DNA of 64,000 bases, taken from contig CAVONB010000002.1 in NCBI GenBank assembly GCA_963697205.1, positions 248,001 through 312,000 of the forward strand. The letters are read 5' to 3'. Both the position numbers and the translations under genes were made by a program. This DNA comes from CAVONB01 sp963697205. Lineage in GTDB: Bacteria > Pseudomonadota > Alphaproteobacteria > Rhizobiales > Hyphomicrobiaceae. This document shows positions 25,399-33,972 of this stretch, in pieces. Each line of letters starts with the position of its first letter. Positions within the stretch are counted from its first letter, which is position 1. The notes under the pieces are model-generated. The model had not been told where the DNA came from. It made no database searches and worked only from the letters and a program-made list of their open reading frames with translations.

Positions 25399-26016
25399 TC
25401 ATTTCGGCGTCGGCAGCGTCAGGCCGGGCGCCTTTTCGGGAAACTGGATGGTCACGCTCTCGAATCCGGGCTGGACCGTGTGCAGCCGCGTCTTCGTGAT
25501 CCAACCGGTCGCCGGATTGACCCAGTACGTCTCATGGAATTTCGCATCCATGTCTGCGTACACGTAGTCGGCCGAAACCGTCTGGTGCCTGACGCCGTCG
25601 ATCGTCTCCTCGCCGCACACTTCGTTTTTGGCGGTCGCCGCTGCATCCCTGAGACGCTTCTTATGTTCGACGAGCTTGGATTCCTTCTCGATGTTGCGGA
25701 TCTTCTTCCAGGTCTTGCCCTTGTCCGTGGAGAAGAACATCACGTTGTCGTAGACGAGGCTCGACGGCAGGGTCGGCGGATCGATCATCTCCGTCATCCA
25801 GTGGCCGGGCCCGATGCTGTAGTGCCAGTTCGTCATCGGCTTCTGCCCCTTGATCTCCGTGATGACGCGAACCTTCATCGGATGATCTTCCTTCTTCACA
25901 CCCGGTGCCGGCTCGTTGCGCTCCACCATGACGCGCATGAACGTCTCCCGGCAGGTCTCCGCGTGCAGCGGACCGGCAGCGGCAAGGATCAGAAAACACG
26001 ACATCAGCAATCGCAT
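25399..26016 (-). CDS. Secreted protein of unknown function
   Basis: A 205-residue protein with a signal peptide (MRLLMSCFLILAAAGPLHAE, cleavage after HAE or HA). The mature part is mostly beta strand: MKVRVITEIKGQKPMTNWHY, then DNVMFFSTDKGKTWKKI and NPATGWITKTRLHTVQPG. Two cysteines (ETCRET and NEVCGEE) could form a disulfide. The pattern suggests a LolA-like or outer-membrane-associated beta fold, but I cannot name a family. It is transcribed towards the TctC gene and is divergent from the ketopantoate reductase-like gene. Confidence 0.6.
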   Translation of the reverse strand: MRLLMSCFLILAAAGPLHAETCRETFMRVMVERNEPAPGVKKEDHPMKVRVITEIKGQKPMTNWHYSIGPGHWMTEMIDPPTLPSSLVYDNVMFFSTDKGKTWKKIRNIEKESKLVEHKKRLRDAAATAKNEVCGEETIDGVRHQTVSADYVYADMDAKFHETYWVNPATGWITKTRLHTVQPGFESVTIQFPEKAPGLTLPTPK

Positions 26017-26190
26017 CGGATGGGTCTCGGTTCGGCTGGAACGGGCGCGCGATGACGCAAAGGTCGGCCAGCCTACCAGCACCGGATCGGCCGGCAAGGC
26101 CGATCCCCTCGCGCCACGAAGACGTGGTTATCGCCGCACACCGGCGCTAAACTCGTGCGAACGGACACGATCAACCCCGGAGGCTTGCAT

Positions 26191-27120
26191 ATGCGCGTTG
26201 CGGTCATGGGAGCCGGCGCGATCGGCTGCTACTACGGCGGCATGATGGCGCGCGCCGGCCACGACGTCGTCTTCATCGGCCGCCCGGTCCATGTCGACGC
26301 CATCAACGCCACGGGCCTCGTCGTCGAGACGGCCGACTTCAAGGCGACCGTCCCTGCGCGCGCGGCTGTCGACACAGCAAGCCTCGCCGCCCCAGACCAC
26401 TCGCCCGGCCTCATGCCCGACCTCTGGCTCGTCTGCGTCAAGTCCGCCGACACCGAGGCCGCCGGCCGCGACATCGCCGGCGCGTTGCGTCCCGACACCG
26501 CAATCCTCTGCCTGCAAAACGGCGTCGACAACGCTGAGCGGCTGGCGAAGGAGATCGGCTACCCCACAATCTCAGCCGTCGTCTACGTCGGCACCGAGAT
26601 GGCAGGCCCCGGCCACGTCCGCCACCACGGCGGCGGCCGCCTCGTCATCGGCCCATCGGACGCGAGCCCCGATCTCGCTCGTGCACTCGAAGCCGCCGGC
26701 ATCCCGACCACCATCGACGCCGACATCGATGCCGCGCTGTGGGGCAAGCTGATCGTCAACTGCGCCTATAACGCCATGTCGGCCGTCGGCAGCATTCCCT
26801 ATGGCGCGATGATCACGGTGCCGGGCGCGCGCGATCTCATGACGGCCGTGGTCACCGAATGCGTCGCCGTCGCCAATGCCCTGGGCGTCACACTGCCCGC
26901 CGACACGCTGGAAAAAACCCTCGCCATCGCCACCGTCATGCCGGCGCAGTTCTCCTCCACCGCGCAGGATCTCGCCCGCGGCAAGCCGACGGAGATCGAT
27001 TACCTCAATGGCCACGTCGTGAAAAAGGGCGCCGCCCTCGGCATCGCGACGCCCACCAACCTCGCACTCCAGGTCATGGTCAAGCTCGCCGAACGCGGGC
27101 GGGAACTGGCGAAGGGGTGA
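26191..27120 (+). CDS. 2-dehydropantoate 2-reductase family protein
   Basis: A 309-residue NADPH enzyme. The N-terminal Rossmann motif GAGAIG is at residues 7-12. The conserved substrate-binding lysine lies in ALWGKLIVNCAYNAMSA, and the C-terminal helical domain has KPTEIDYLNGHVV, a family signature. Members reduce ketopantoate in pantothenate synthesis or act on other 2-oxo acids; without panB/panC nearby the substrate is uncertain. The start at 26191 has CCGGAGG eight bases upstream. It converges on the FrnE-like gene. Confidence 0.85.
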   Translation: MRVAVMGAGAIGCYYGGMMARAGHDVVFIGRPVHVDAINATGLVVETADFKATVPARAAVDTASLAAPDHSPGLMPDLWLVCVKSADTEAAGRDIAGALRPDTAILCLQNGVDNAERLAKEIGYPTISAVVYVGTEMAGPGHVRHHGGGRLVIGPSDASPDLARALEAAGIPTTIDADIDAALWGKLIVNCAYNAMSAVGSIPYGAMITVPGARDLMTAVVTECVAVANALGVTLPADTLEKTLAIATVMPAQFSSTAQDLARGKPTEIDYLNGHVVKKGAALGIATPTNLALQVMVKLAERGRELAKG

Positions 27121-27172
27121 GAGCCTCCTCACCCATCGAGGCGGCAGGGCAGACTCTTCCAGGGAAGGGTTT

Positions 27173-27217
27173 CCAAAGGGCGAGCCCTTTGGCGGGGTGC
27201 AGGGGCAGCGCCCCTGC
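27173..27217. terminator. Two stacked hairpins between convergent genes
   Basis: CCAAAGGG/CCCTTTGG (27173-27192, CGAG loop) and GCAGGGGC/GCCCCTGC (27199-27217) are perfect stems between the stops of the 26191 gene and the FrnE-like gene. There is no T-run, so a bidirectional stop or mRNA-end structure is inferred. Confidence 0.5.
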
Positions 27218-27223
27218 ATCGTC

Positions 27224-27856
27224 TCACACCCGCTTGTGCGCACCCGCCTTGAGCAAAAGATGCTCTATCACCTCGTAGGGCTGCGCCCCGACCACGCCCG
27301 CGCGGCCGGCAACGAACGTCGGCACGCCCGTCACGCCATAAGCGCGCGACTTCGCCCAGTCGGCATCGACGGCTGAGCGGAACGTGCGTTGCTCGATCAC
27401 CTGACGCGCGGCGTCCACGTCGAGCCCGACGCTCTTCACGACATCCAGAACCACATCCGTTTCCGCGATGTTGCGGCAGTCGACGAAATACGCGCGATAG
27501 AACGCGTCGTGGATCGCACCGCTGTCGTCGACCGTATCGGCCCAGGCGCCAACCTCCTGCGCGAGCCGGCTGTTGTAGGTGTGCGTGCGATCGGAGTACG
27601 GCAGCCCCTCCGCCTCCATGCGCGCACGCATCTGCGCGTTCTTCTCCGCGATGCCTTCCGGCCCCGTGCGGAAAAGATCCATGAGCAGGCGGCCCTCCGG
27701 CGGCGTGTCCGGATGGAGCGGGAAGTGCACGAGCTTAACGACGACGTCGTAGGCCTTGGCCAGTCTGTCAGTACGCACGGTACTGAGATAGCACCAGGGT
27801 CAGACGTAGTCGGTGAAAATCTCCAGGATGATCGGCTGGACGGGATCTTGGCTCAT
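27224..27856 (-). CDS. FrnE/DsbA-family thiol oxidoreductase, candidate selenoprotein (in-frame UGA at active site)
   Basis: Read from ATG at 27856, 18 codons (MSQDPVQPIILEIFTDYV) lead to TGA at 27802-27800, then PWCYLSTVRTDRLAKAY and the rest of a FrnE-like protein of 210 residues. The family has CPWC at this place, so UGA replaces the first, attacking Cys, giving U19-P-W-C22. The thioredoxin-fold cis-Pro loop (GVTGVPTFVAG) and the inserted helical domain are intact, and the frame on both sides is continuous. The start has AAGGAT nine bases upstream. A hairpin fitting a bacterial SECIS follows the UGA. If UGA is a simple nonsense mutation or an error, the product would start internally and lack the active site. 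Selenocysteine is inferred; no sel genes are in the window. Confidence 0.7.
27768..27802 (-). promoter_or_regulatory. Candidate bacterial SECIS hairpin after UGA
   Basis: In the mRNA, UCAGUAC (27786-27780) pairs perfectly with GUACUGA (27774-27768) around loop CGUGC. The loop begins 20 nt after the UGA and has G as its second base. A short stem, an early loop G and a UGA-to-loop distance of roughly 16-37 nt are the general features of bacterial SECIS elements. It lies inside the coding sequence, as bacterial elements do. Confidence 0.55.
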
Positions 27857-28005
27857 GGGGGTATCCTAAGGAAATAGAAGCGTCACGTCTGCCTCTCCCC
27901 ATTTTGATGGGCAGAAGGTCGGGGTGAGGGGCGGCGATGACCTCGACCGACATGTCCCCTGCCGCCCCACACTTTGCATAATCGACCGGCGTCTCGCCTA
28001 TATCC

Positions 28006-28845
28006 TCACACGTCCCACTTGGGCGCATGCGGCGGGTTGACGACGCGGCCATCGGGACGGGCCAGCGCGGAGATCGCTTTCATCTCGGCGGGGGAGAGCT
28101 CGAAGCCGAACGCGTCGAGGTTGGCCTTGATGCGATCCTTGTTGCCCGAGCCCGGGATGACCACGTTGCCCTGCTGCAGGTTCCAGCGCAGCGCGATCTG
28201 GGCGGGCGTCTTGCCGTGCGCCTTGGCGATCTCGACGATGGCGGGCTCGGTCATGACGCCGCCGGCATCGGCGCGGCCGAGCGGGCAATAGGCGACGAAT
28301 GCCATACCGTGCTTCTTCGTCGCCGCCATCACCTTGTCCTGGTTCAAGTGCGGGTGATACTCGAACTGGTTGCAGACGAGCGGCTCGGAGGTGACGGCGA
28401 CGGCCTCCTCGATCATCGGGATCGTGTGGTTGGAAATGCCGATGTGCTTGGTCAGCCCACTCTTCTTGGTCGAGCACAAGGCGCCGATCGCTTCCTTCAT
28501 CGACACGTCCTTGTTCGGCCAGTGGATGAGGAGGAGGTCGACCTGGTCGAGGCCGAGCTTCTTCAGGCTCTGCTCGGCCGATGCCTGCAGCTTGCCTTCG
28601 GAGACGTTGGCCACCCACACCTTGGTGACGACGAACAAGTTCTCGCGCTTGGCCCCGGACGCCTTGATGCCCTGCCCGACATCGGCCTCGTTGCCGTACA
28701 TGTCGGCAGTGTCGATGTGGCTGTAGCCCGCATCGATGGCATCCTTGACGGCCTGCGCGCCAGCCTCGCCCTTCTGGCGCATGGTGCCGAAGCCGATGAC
28801 GGGAATCGCCGCGCCGTTGGCGTTGATGACCGGTATATTTGCCAT
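28006..28845 (-). CDS. Aldo/keto reductase
   Basis: A 279-residue NADPH-dependent TIM-barrel oxidoreductase. The catalytic tetrad is complete: Asp45 and Tyr50 (HIDTADMYGN), Lys75 (VVTKVW) and His108 (LLIHWP). The family segments HIGISNHTIPMIEEA and VAYCPLGRADAGG are present, and the cofactor-binding end IPGSGNKDRIKANLDAF is typical. Many relatives reduce 2,5-diketogluconate or small aldehydes; the substrate here is unknown. The start at 28845 has AGGAGGAAACAG upstream. Confidence 0.92.
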   Translation of the reverse strand: MANIPVINANGAAIPVIGFGTMRQKGEAGAQAVKDAIDAGYSHIDTADMYGNEADVGQGIKASGAKRENLFVVTKVWVANVSEGKLQASAEQSLKKLGLDQVDLLLIHWPNKDVSMKEAIGALCSTKKSGLTKHIGISNHTIPMIEEAVAVTSEPLVCNQFEYHPHLNQDKVMAATKKHGMAFVAYCPLGRADAGGVMTEPAIVEIAKAHGKTPAQIALRWNLQQGNVVIPGSGNKDRIKANLDAFGFELSPAEMKAISALARPDGRVVNPPHAPKWDV

Positions 28846-28990
28846 GATCTGTTTCCTCCTGTTGCTGGCTGTGTTTTAGGGTGCGGACCGAAGCGAAGCA
28901 ACCGGGCGGTCGTGCCGGCGGGCAGGATCGTGGATCCCGGGGGCGGTCAGCCCGCCCGGCCGCGGGCAGAGCCGTCGGGAGGCGACCGTC

Positions 28991-29377
28991 ATGCGCATGC
29001 ACCAGATCACGCCGTTCGTGCCCTGCACATCGCTCCAAGCCCAGATCGGCTTCTACCGCGACGTGCTGGGCTTCGCGGTCGGCTTTCGCGCTGACAATTA
29101 TGCCTTCCTGCGCCGCGACGACGTCGCGGTGCGGCTCGTGCAGATGGATCGCAAAGTCGATCTGCATCACCCCGAGCGGCAGCAGTCGTTCTACATCGAC
29201 GTGCACGAACTCGACGCGCTCTATGCGTCGCTGGAGCCGCGCTTGAGGACCCTGCCGCCGGGCCGCGTGCGGGCACCCTTCGACCAGCCCTATGGCCAGC
29301 GTGAGTTCCACGTCATCGACGAGGACTGCACGCTGGTGTTTTTCGGGGAACGGACGGTGAAGCCTACAGCGGCTTGA
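28991..29377 (+). CDS. VOC-superfamily protein (glyoxalase/bleomycin-resistance fold)
   Basis: A 128-residue protein with the VOC pattern: ITPFVPCTSLQAQIGFYRDV then LGFAVGFRADNYAFLRRDDV, a middle QQSFYIDVHELDALYASLEP and a final QREFHVIDEDCTLVFFGE. The length and lack of His metal ligands in the first strand resemble bleomycin-binding and related proteins more than glyoxalase I. It is divergent from the aldo-keto reductase, and its last 14 bases overlap the end of the DUF1080 gene on the other strand. Confidence 0.85.
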   Translation: MRMHQITPFVPCTSLQAQIGFYRDVLGFAVGFRADNYAFLRRDDVAVRLVQMDRKVDLHHPERQQSFYIDVHELDALYASLEPRLRTLPPGRVRAPFDQPYGQREFHVIDEDCTLVFFGERTVKPTAA

Positions 29378-29963
29378 TCGCTACCTTGCGGAACTTGATG
29401 ACGCCGGCGCCGTGCTGGAGCGTGATGGGGCCTTCCGCGAACAGGCCATTGTGCAGCTCGGCGGTTTTCTGGCCGTTCATCAGTGCCGTGATCTGCCGGC
29501 CCTTGGCGGTGATCTCGAAGGTGTTCCACTTGCCGCCGGCCTTCGGCATCGGATTGACCTCGGTAAAGTTGACGATGCCGCCGGTGCCGTAAGTCGGATC
29601 CTTCCTCTGGTCGAAAATGTTGACCTCGTAGCAGGTCCGGTCCGCAATCTTTTGCGGATCCTGGCAACGCAGGAAGATGCCGCTGTTGGCGTCGTCGCTC
29701 GCCCAAAACTCGACGTGGAGCTGGAAGTCCTTGTACTTCGCCTTGCTGACGAGGTGGGCGGCGTCCTTGCTCGTCTTCTTGTCGGCGACGACCGCGCCAT
29801 CCTCCATTCGCCAGTTGGTCTCGCCGACCTTGTCCCACTCGCCCATCGTCTTGTCGTCAAGCAGCACGGTCCAGCCGGATCCGGACTGGGCGTGCGCCGT
29901 CGCAAGCGATAGGCCCGTAATGAGGATGGCAGCGGTCGCTTTGATCGTTGTCCCCGAGCGCAT
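29364..29963 (-). CDS. Secreted DUF1080 (3-keto-disaccharide hydrolase-like) protein
   Basis: A 199-residue protein. It has a signal peptide (AAILITGLSLATAHAQSGSG, cleavage near AHA) followed by the DUF1080 jelly-roll: WTVLLDDKTMGEWDKVGETN, then FQLHVEFWASDDANSGIFLR and WNTFEITAKGRQITALMNGQ. Some members of this concanavalin-like family cleave 3-keto-glycosides. The start at 29963 puts the signal peptide at the N-terminus; a start at 29999 would add 12 residues ahead of it. It lies beside a double-hairpin repeat. Confidence 0.82.
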   Translation of the reverse strand: MRSGTTIKATAAILITGLSLATAHAQSGSGWTVLLDDKTMGEWDKVGETNWRMEDGAVVADKKTSKDAAHLVSKAKYKDFQLHVEFWASDDANSGIFLRCQDPQKIADRTCYEVNIFDQRKDPTYGTGGIVNFTEVNPMPKAGGKWNTFEITAKGRQITALMNGQKTAELHNGLFAEGPITLQHGAGVIKFRKVAIKPL

Positions 29964-30070
29964 GACGGAAATCTCCAAACCAATGTGCGAAAAAACCAAA
30001 CGCGCGCCCGCCCGCGGCGGACGGCAGCCCCACCGGCCCGCGTCAGCGGGCCACGAGACCGGGAAAAGCC

Positions 30071-30238
30071 TAGTGTTCCGTCTCAGACATTTGCCTCACC
30101 TTGCGGCGGGCTTTGGAGCAAATGTCTGAGACATGAGGAACACTAGCAACTCCATGATGCTAGTGTTGCTTTTGGCATCTGACGCATGGTTACACACCTA
30201 GCCGCAAAGGGGGACCAAGCGTCAGATGTGCAACACTA
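30071..30238. repeat. Double-hairpin element, copy A
   Basis: Hairpin 1 (30071-30145) pairs TAGTGTTCC..GTCTCAGACATTTGC with GCAAATGTCTGAGAC..GGAACACTA. Hairpin 2 (30161-30238) pairs TAGTGTTGC..CATCTGACGC with GCGTCAGATG..GCAACACTA. The two are 15 bp apart. The same structure lies at 33973-34139 with conserved stems and different loops. It sits between the DUF1080 start and the end of the COG4091-type gene. Confidence 0.85.
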
Positions 30239-30294
30239 GTGGATGATACGGGTGCGACCAAGGCCGGCGGCAGCCGCCCCCGCTCACAATCGCG

Positions 30295-31647
30295 TCAAAA
30301 CGCCCCCGGCCGCGGGAACGCCCGTTCCATCTCGCGGCGGAATTTCACGGACGCGTCGTCGGCGTCGTAGGCGACGTCCGACCAGCGCAACCGCTCGCCC
30401 TCCTTCACATCGCGGGTGAGCTTCACGTCGCTGGCAAGCCCGAGCGGCAGGAACCCCTCGGCCAGCGACACCTCGGCCGGCGTCTGCTTGCCCCACACGC
30501 AGAAGCCGCCCTCCCCGTCGAGCACCTCGCCCGCCTTCATGGCCTTCTTCGCGGTCGCAACAACATCGGAGTTGAAGCAGAACGCCGCGCCCGTCGGCTC
30601 CTGCCTGAGGACCGCCGAGGCGACCGAGATGCCCAACTCCAGCCCGATCATGTGGGTCGGCCGGTAGAGCGCGGCATACTTGCCCGTCTTGTCGGGCAGG
30701 CAGCCGTACTCCTTGCAGCACGCCATCGCATAATCGCTGTCGGAGGTGATGACGACATAGGTGCCCATCGCGAGGTGGTGCGGCACGTCGGCGTCCTCCC
30801 GCGTCACCGACGAGATCACCTCGGTGACGCCGGCCTTTTCCAGCGCCCCGCCGTCGGCCTTGGGCTTGCACACGTCGGCGACGTCGAAGCGCGAGGACGG
30901 CGGAAACGACAGCCCATTCGTCTGCGGCACGAGCCCCGTCGCGTTGCAGATCGCGGTCATCTCGATGCCGGACTTGGTGCCGTCGACAAACGAGTTGAAC
31001 ATCTTCGGGTTGACGTGGCTGCGGTCCTGGATGTCGAGGTATTTGACCAGGATGTCCCACACGGTGTCGGGCGTGGAGGCGTGATAGCTCGGGTGATAGC
31101 GCGTGCCCTTGCCGGCGGCGACAACCGTGAAGCCGCACGCGCGCGCCCAGTCGACATGCTCGCACACCAGCGCCGGCTGATCGCCCCAGGCGAGCGAGTA
31201 GACGACGCCGGCCGAGCGCGCCTTCTGCGCCAACAGTGGTCCCGCCAGCGCATCGGCCTCCACGTTGACCATCACGACGTGCTTCTTCGCCGCGATCGCC
31301 GCCTGCGCGATGCGGATGCCCGTCGCCGGGTCGCCCGTCGCCTCCACGATCACCTCGATGTCGGGATTGGCGATCAGCGCCATGGCATCGTCGGTGACGA
31401 ATGTTCGACCGCTCTTCAAGGCATCGCCAAGGCTCGACGCAGCGAACTGCTCAGCCGGCCACTGCACGCCGGCAAGTCGCTCCCGCGCCCGCGCCGGCAT
31501 CAGATCGGCAAGACCGACCAGATGCATGCCTTGTGTCAGCCGGACCTGCGACAGGAACATGGTGCCGAACTTGCCGGCGCCCACCTGCCCGATGCGGATC
31601 GGCTTTCCCTGCGCGGCGCGGTCCTTGAGCATGAAGGAGAGGTTCAT
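30295..31647 (-). CDS. COG4091-type NAD(P)-dependent oxidoreductase with SAF domain
   Basis: A 450-residue protein. The N-terminal Rossmann domain has IRIGQVGAGKFGTMFLSQV and GLADLMPARA, followed by a homoserine-dehydrogenase-like middle (IEVIVEATGDPATGIRIAQA, TKSGIEMTAICNATGL). The C-terminal SAF domain (LASDVKLTRDVKEGERL) resembles sialic-acid synthase and antifreeze folds. Members are predicted sugar-alcohol or tetronate-type dehydrogenases. The start at 31647 (MNLSFMLKDRAAQGKPIRIG) lies 17 bases after the MBL gene stop, so the two form an operon. The exact substrate is unknown. Confidence 0.82.
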   Translation of the reverse strand: MNLSFMLKDRAAQGKPIRIGQVGAGKFGTMFLSQVRLTQGMHLVGLADLMPARARERLAGVQWPAEQFAASSLGDALKSGRTFVTDDAMALIANPDIEVIVEATGDPATGIRIAQAAIAAKKHVVMVNVEADALAGPLLAQKARSAGVVYSLAWGDQPALVCEHVDWARACGFTVVAAGKGTRYHPSYHASTPDTVWDILVKYLDIQDRSHVNPKMFNSFVDGTKSGIEMTAICNATGLVPQTNGLSFPPSSRFDVADVCKPKADGGALEKAGVTEVISSVTREDADVPHHLAMGTYVVITSDSDYAMACCKEYGCLPDKTGKYAALYRPTHMIGLELGISVASAVLRQEPTGAAFCFNSDVVATAKKAMKAGEVLDGEGGFCVWGKQTPAEVSLAEGFLPLGLASDVKLTRDVKEGERLRWSDVAYDADDASVKFRREMERAFPRPGAF

Positions 31648-31664
31648 CTTGGCCGCACCACCGT

Positions 31665-32588
31665 TCACATCTGCAGCTGATAGCTGTGCGGTACCCAACG
31701 ATAGGCGCCGCCCGCACGCTCCACGAACCCGACCGCCGGGAACGGCATGTGGGCCCCGATCGCCCATAGCTTATCGGTCGCCACCTGATCGAGAATGCGT
31801 TTGCGCGTGACGACGGCCTGGGCCTTGTCGTCGTCGACGTCCACCGGCCAGTCCGGGCGCTGCAGCGAGACCGCATAGTGGATCGCCACGTCGGCCCACA
31901 GTACCAGCCCCTGCCCGCCGCCTTCCACGAGGAACGCGAGCTGCCCCGCCGAATGCCCCTTGGCATCGACCGCGCGGATGCCGGAGACGACATCGTCGCC
32001 CGGCTTCAGGAACGTCGCCTTCTCCGCCAGCGGTTCCACGAACGCCTTGTAGAGCAGCCGATGCGGCTTGCGGAACTCGCGCACCTCAGGACCGTTGCAC
32101 CAGAAGTCGAACTCCGCCGCCGAGATCATGTAGCGCGCATTCGGGAACGTCGGCCGCCCGCCCGTCATCAGTCCGCCGATGTGATCGGGATGCCCGTGCG
32201 TCAGCACGACGGTGTCGATATCGCCCGCCTTGAGCCCGACGCTCGCCAGATGCGACACCAGATGTCCTTGCGGCAGCAGCCCCTTGAAGTTGCCGACGCC
32301 CACGCCGTGCGTCAGCTCGCCGTTGCCGGTATCGAACAGAATGCGCCGCCCGCCCGTCTCGATCAGCGTCGGCGTGAACGGATGCAGGATGCGATCGGCC
32401 GCGATCCGGTTCTCCGCGGCCAGCGCATCCAGCGCTGCCTGAGGCTGGTCGGGCGCGAACTTCTCCTTGAACGCGCCGCGGATCACGGCCCCGTCGAGGA
32501 AATTGGTGATGGTCACGTCCCCGAGCTTGAAGCGGGACACCTTCGGCATGCTGCCGAGATCCACCTCCAACCGATCGCCAACTGCCAT
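31665..32588 (-). CDS. MBL-fold metallo-hydrolase
   Basis: A 307-residue hydrolase of the AHL-lactonase-like branch. The binuclear zinc motif is THGHPDHIGG, with a further His in DAKGHSAGQLAFLVEG and a late His in AIGAHMPFPAVGFVERAG. The N-terminal part (FKLGDVTITNFLDGAVIRGA) is usual for this group. The start at 32588 has GAGGTGTCGAGG upstream. It is the first gene of a pair with the COG4091-type dehydrogenase, which suggests a catabolic step such as lactone opening rather than antibiotic resistance. Confidence 0.85.
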   Translation of the reverse strand: MAVGDRLEVDLGSMPKVSRFKLGDVTITNFLDGAVIRGAFKEKFAPDQPQAALDALAAENRIAADRILHPFTPTLIETGGRRILFDTGNGELTHGVGVGNFKGLLPQGHLVSHLASVGLKAGDIDTVVLTHGHPDHIGGLMTGGRPTFPNARYMISAAEFDFWCNGPEVREFRKPHRLLYKAFVEPLAEKATFLKPGDDVVSGIRAVDAKGHSAGQLAFLVEGGGQGLVLWADVAIHYAVSLQRPDWPVDVDDDKAQAVVTRKRILDQVATDKLWAIGAHMPFPAVGFVERAGGAYRWVPHSYQLQM

Positions 32589-32823
32589 CCTCGACACCTC
32601 CCAGCTCTTCCACCACCGACGGCGGCCTACGCCGCCCCACCCGTTCCGCACCGCCGCGCCTGCCAGCCGCCGCCAGAAACCCCGAAGCAAACCTTGCCAA
32701 TTTTCACGCACTATCGCGCAAATGTCGTCTCAAGTCTCGCCGGGTCGGTCAAACGTTCCTTCAGCCGACGCACTTATTGTGCGCCTTGGGAGAAGCGACC
32801 TCGGGCAGGTGTGGAGAGTGACC

Positions 32824-33180
32824 ATGGGTAATTTCGCGCGAATGGCCGACAGGCGCCAGTTCGGCCGGCGCTGGAGCAAGGTCCACGCCTGGGTCTGCAT
32901 TGACGGGCGTCCGCGGACCGCCTGCATCGTGCGCAATTTCTCGGAGGGTGGCGCGCTGCTGTGGTGCGACCAGGCCGACACCCTACCCTTGAACTTCCGC
33001 CTGATCATCGACGCCATCGGCTTCGAAATCGGCTGTGAGGTGCGTCACAGCTCGGGCCACGATATCGGCGTCCGCTTCATCTCGCCCGACTTGGTCAGCG
33101 AGATCGGACCGGTGTGGACCATCGAGGAGAAGCTCGCGCGCTCCACGCACCTCCAATTGCAGCACGACCCGGCAGCCTGA
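32824..33180 (+). CDS. PilZ domain-containing protein
   Basis: A 118-residue single-domain protein. It starts MGNFARMADRRQFGRRWSKV with Arg-rich sequence, followed by ARPRTACIVRNFSEGGALLW-like PilZ core (NFSEGG equals the D/NxSxxG motif) and CEVRHSSGHDIGVRFISPD. PilZ domains bind cyclic di-GMP through an RxxxR and DxSxxG pair; RRQFGRR and NFSEGG could serve. It is a single gene flanked by minus-strand genes. Confidence 0.8.
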   Translation: MGNFARMADRRQFGRRWSKVHAWVCIDGRPRTACIVRNFSEGGALLWCDQADTLPLNFRLIIDAIGFEIGCEVRHSSGHDIGVRFISPDLVSEIGPVWTIEEKLARSTHLQLQHDPAA

Positions 33181-33189
33181 CGCAGCCCC

Positions 33190-33957
33190 TCACCCGCCCT
33201 GCACCGAGTACCCGCCGTCGACCGGAATGGCCGTGCCGGTCACGAAGTCGGACGCCTGGCTCGCAAGAAACACCGCAATGCCCGCAAAATCGGCGGGATC
33301 GCCCCAGCGCGCAGCCGGCGTGCGCGCCACCACCCGCTCGTTGAGCCCCGCCACCTGCTGGCGCGCGGACCGTGTGAGGTCGGTATCGATCCAGCCCGGC
33401 AGCACGGCGTTAACCTGGATGTTGTCCTTGGCCCAAGCCGTCGCCAGCGCCCGCGCCAGCTGCACGATGCCGCCCTTGGTTGCCGAATAGGCGGGCGCAA
33501 AAGGCAGGCCGAAAATTGAGCTCATCGAGCCGATCACGATCACCTTGCCCCCACCCACCGCCAACATCGCCGGATAGACCGCCTTCGCGCACAGGAACGG
33601 GCCGGTAAGGTTCGTCTCCACCACTTGCGACCACTCTTCCAGCGACAGGTCCTGGGGTGGCTTGCGCACGTTGACGCCCGCATTGGCGACCAGGATGTCG
33701 ATGCGCCCGAGGCGCCGCCGGGTCTCCTCGACCATGGCAGCCACCGACGCCTCGTCGGCCACGTCGACCTGCACCACCTCGACCCGGCGCCCCGTCGCGC
33801 GAAGGCGCTCGGCCGCCGCATTCGATTTCGCCGTGTTGCGCGATGCGATCGCGATGTCGGCACCCGCAGCCGCGAGCCCCTCGGCCATGCCGTAGCCGAT
33901 CCCGCCGTTACCACCCGTAACGATCGCCACCTTGCCCGTGAGATTGAAGTGCCCCAT
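33190..33957 (-). CDS. SDR-family oxidoreductase
   Basis: A 255-residue classical short-chain dehydrogenase. It has the cofactor motif TGGNGGIG at residues 14-21, NAG in VANAGVNVRK, the catalytic Ser in VIGSMSSIFG and YSATKGG. The C-terminal TGTAIPVDGGYSVQGG is typical. It resembles gluconate or 3-oxoacyl reductases, but the substrate is not determined. The start lies 16 bases from copy B of the double-hairpin element, which would be in its 5-prime leader. Confidence 0.92.
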   Translation of the reverse strand: MGHFNLTGKVAIVTGGNGGIGYGMAEGLAAAGADIAIASRNTAKSNAAAERLRATGRRVEVVQVDVADEASVAAMVEETRRRLGRIDILVANAGVNVRKPPQDLSLEEWSQVVETNLTGPFLCAKAVYPAMLAVGGGKVIVIGSMSSIFGLPFAPAYSATKGGIVQLARALATAWAKDNIQVNAVLPGWIDTDLTRSARQQVAGLNERVVARTPAARWGDPADFAGIAVFLASQASDFVTGTAIPVDGGYSVQGG

Positions 33958-33972
33958 GCGATAGCCTCCTTC

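Noticed and set aside
27800..27802. UGA as a genome-wide sense codon (for example Trp)
   Set aside because: Many genes here end in TGA, and the family residue at this site is Cys, not Trp.
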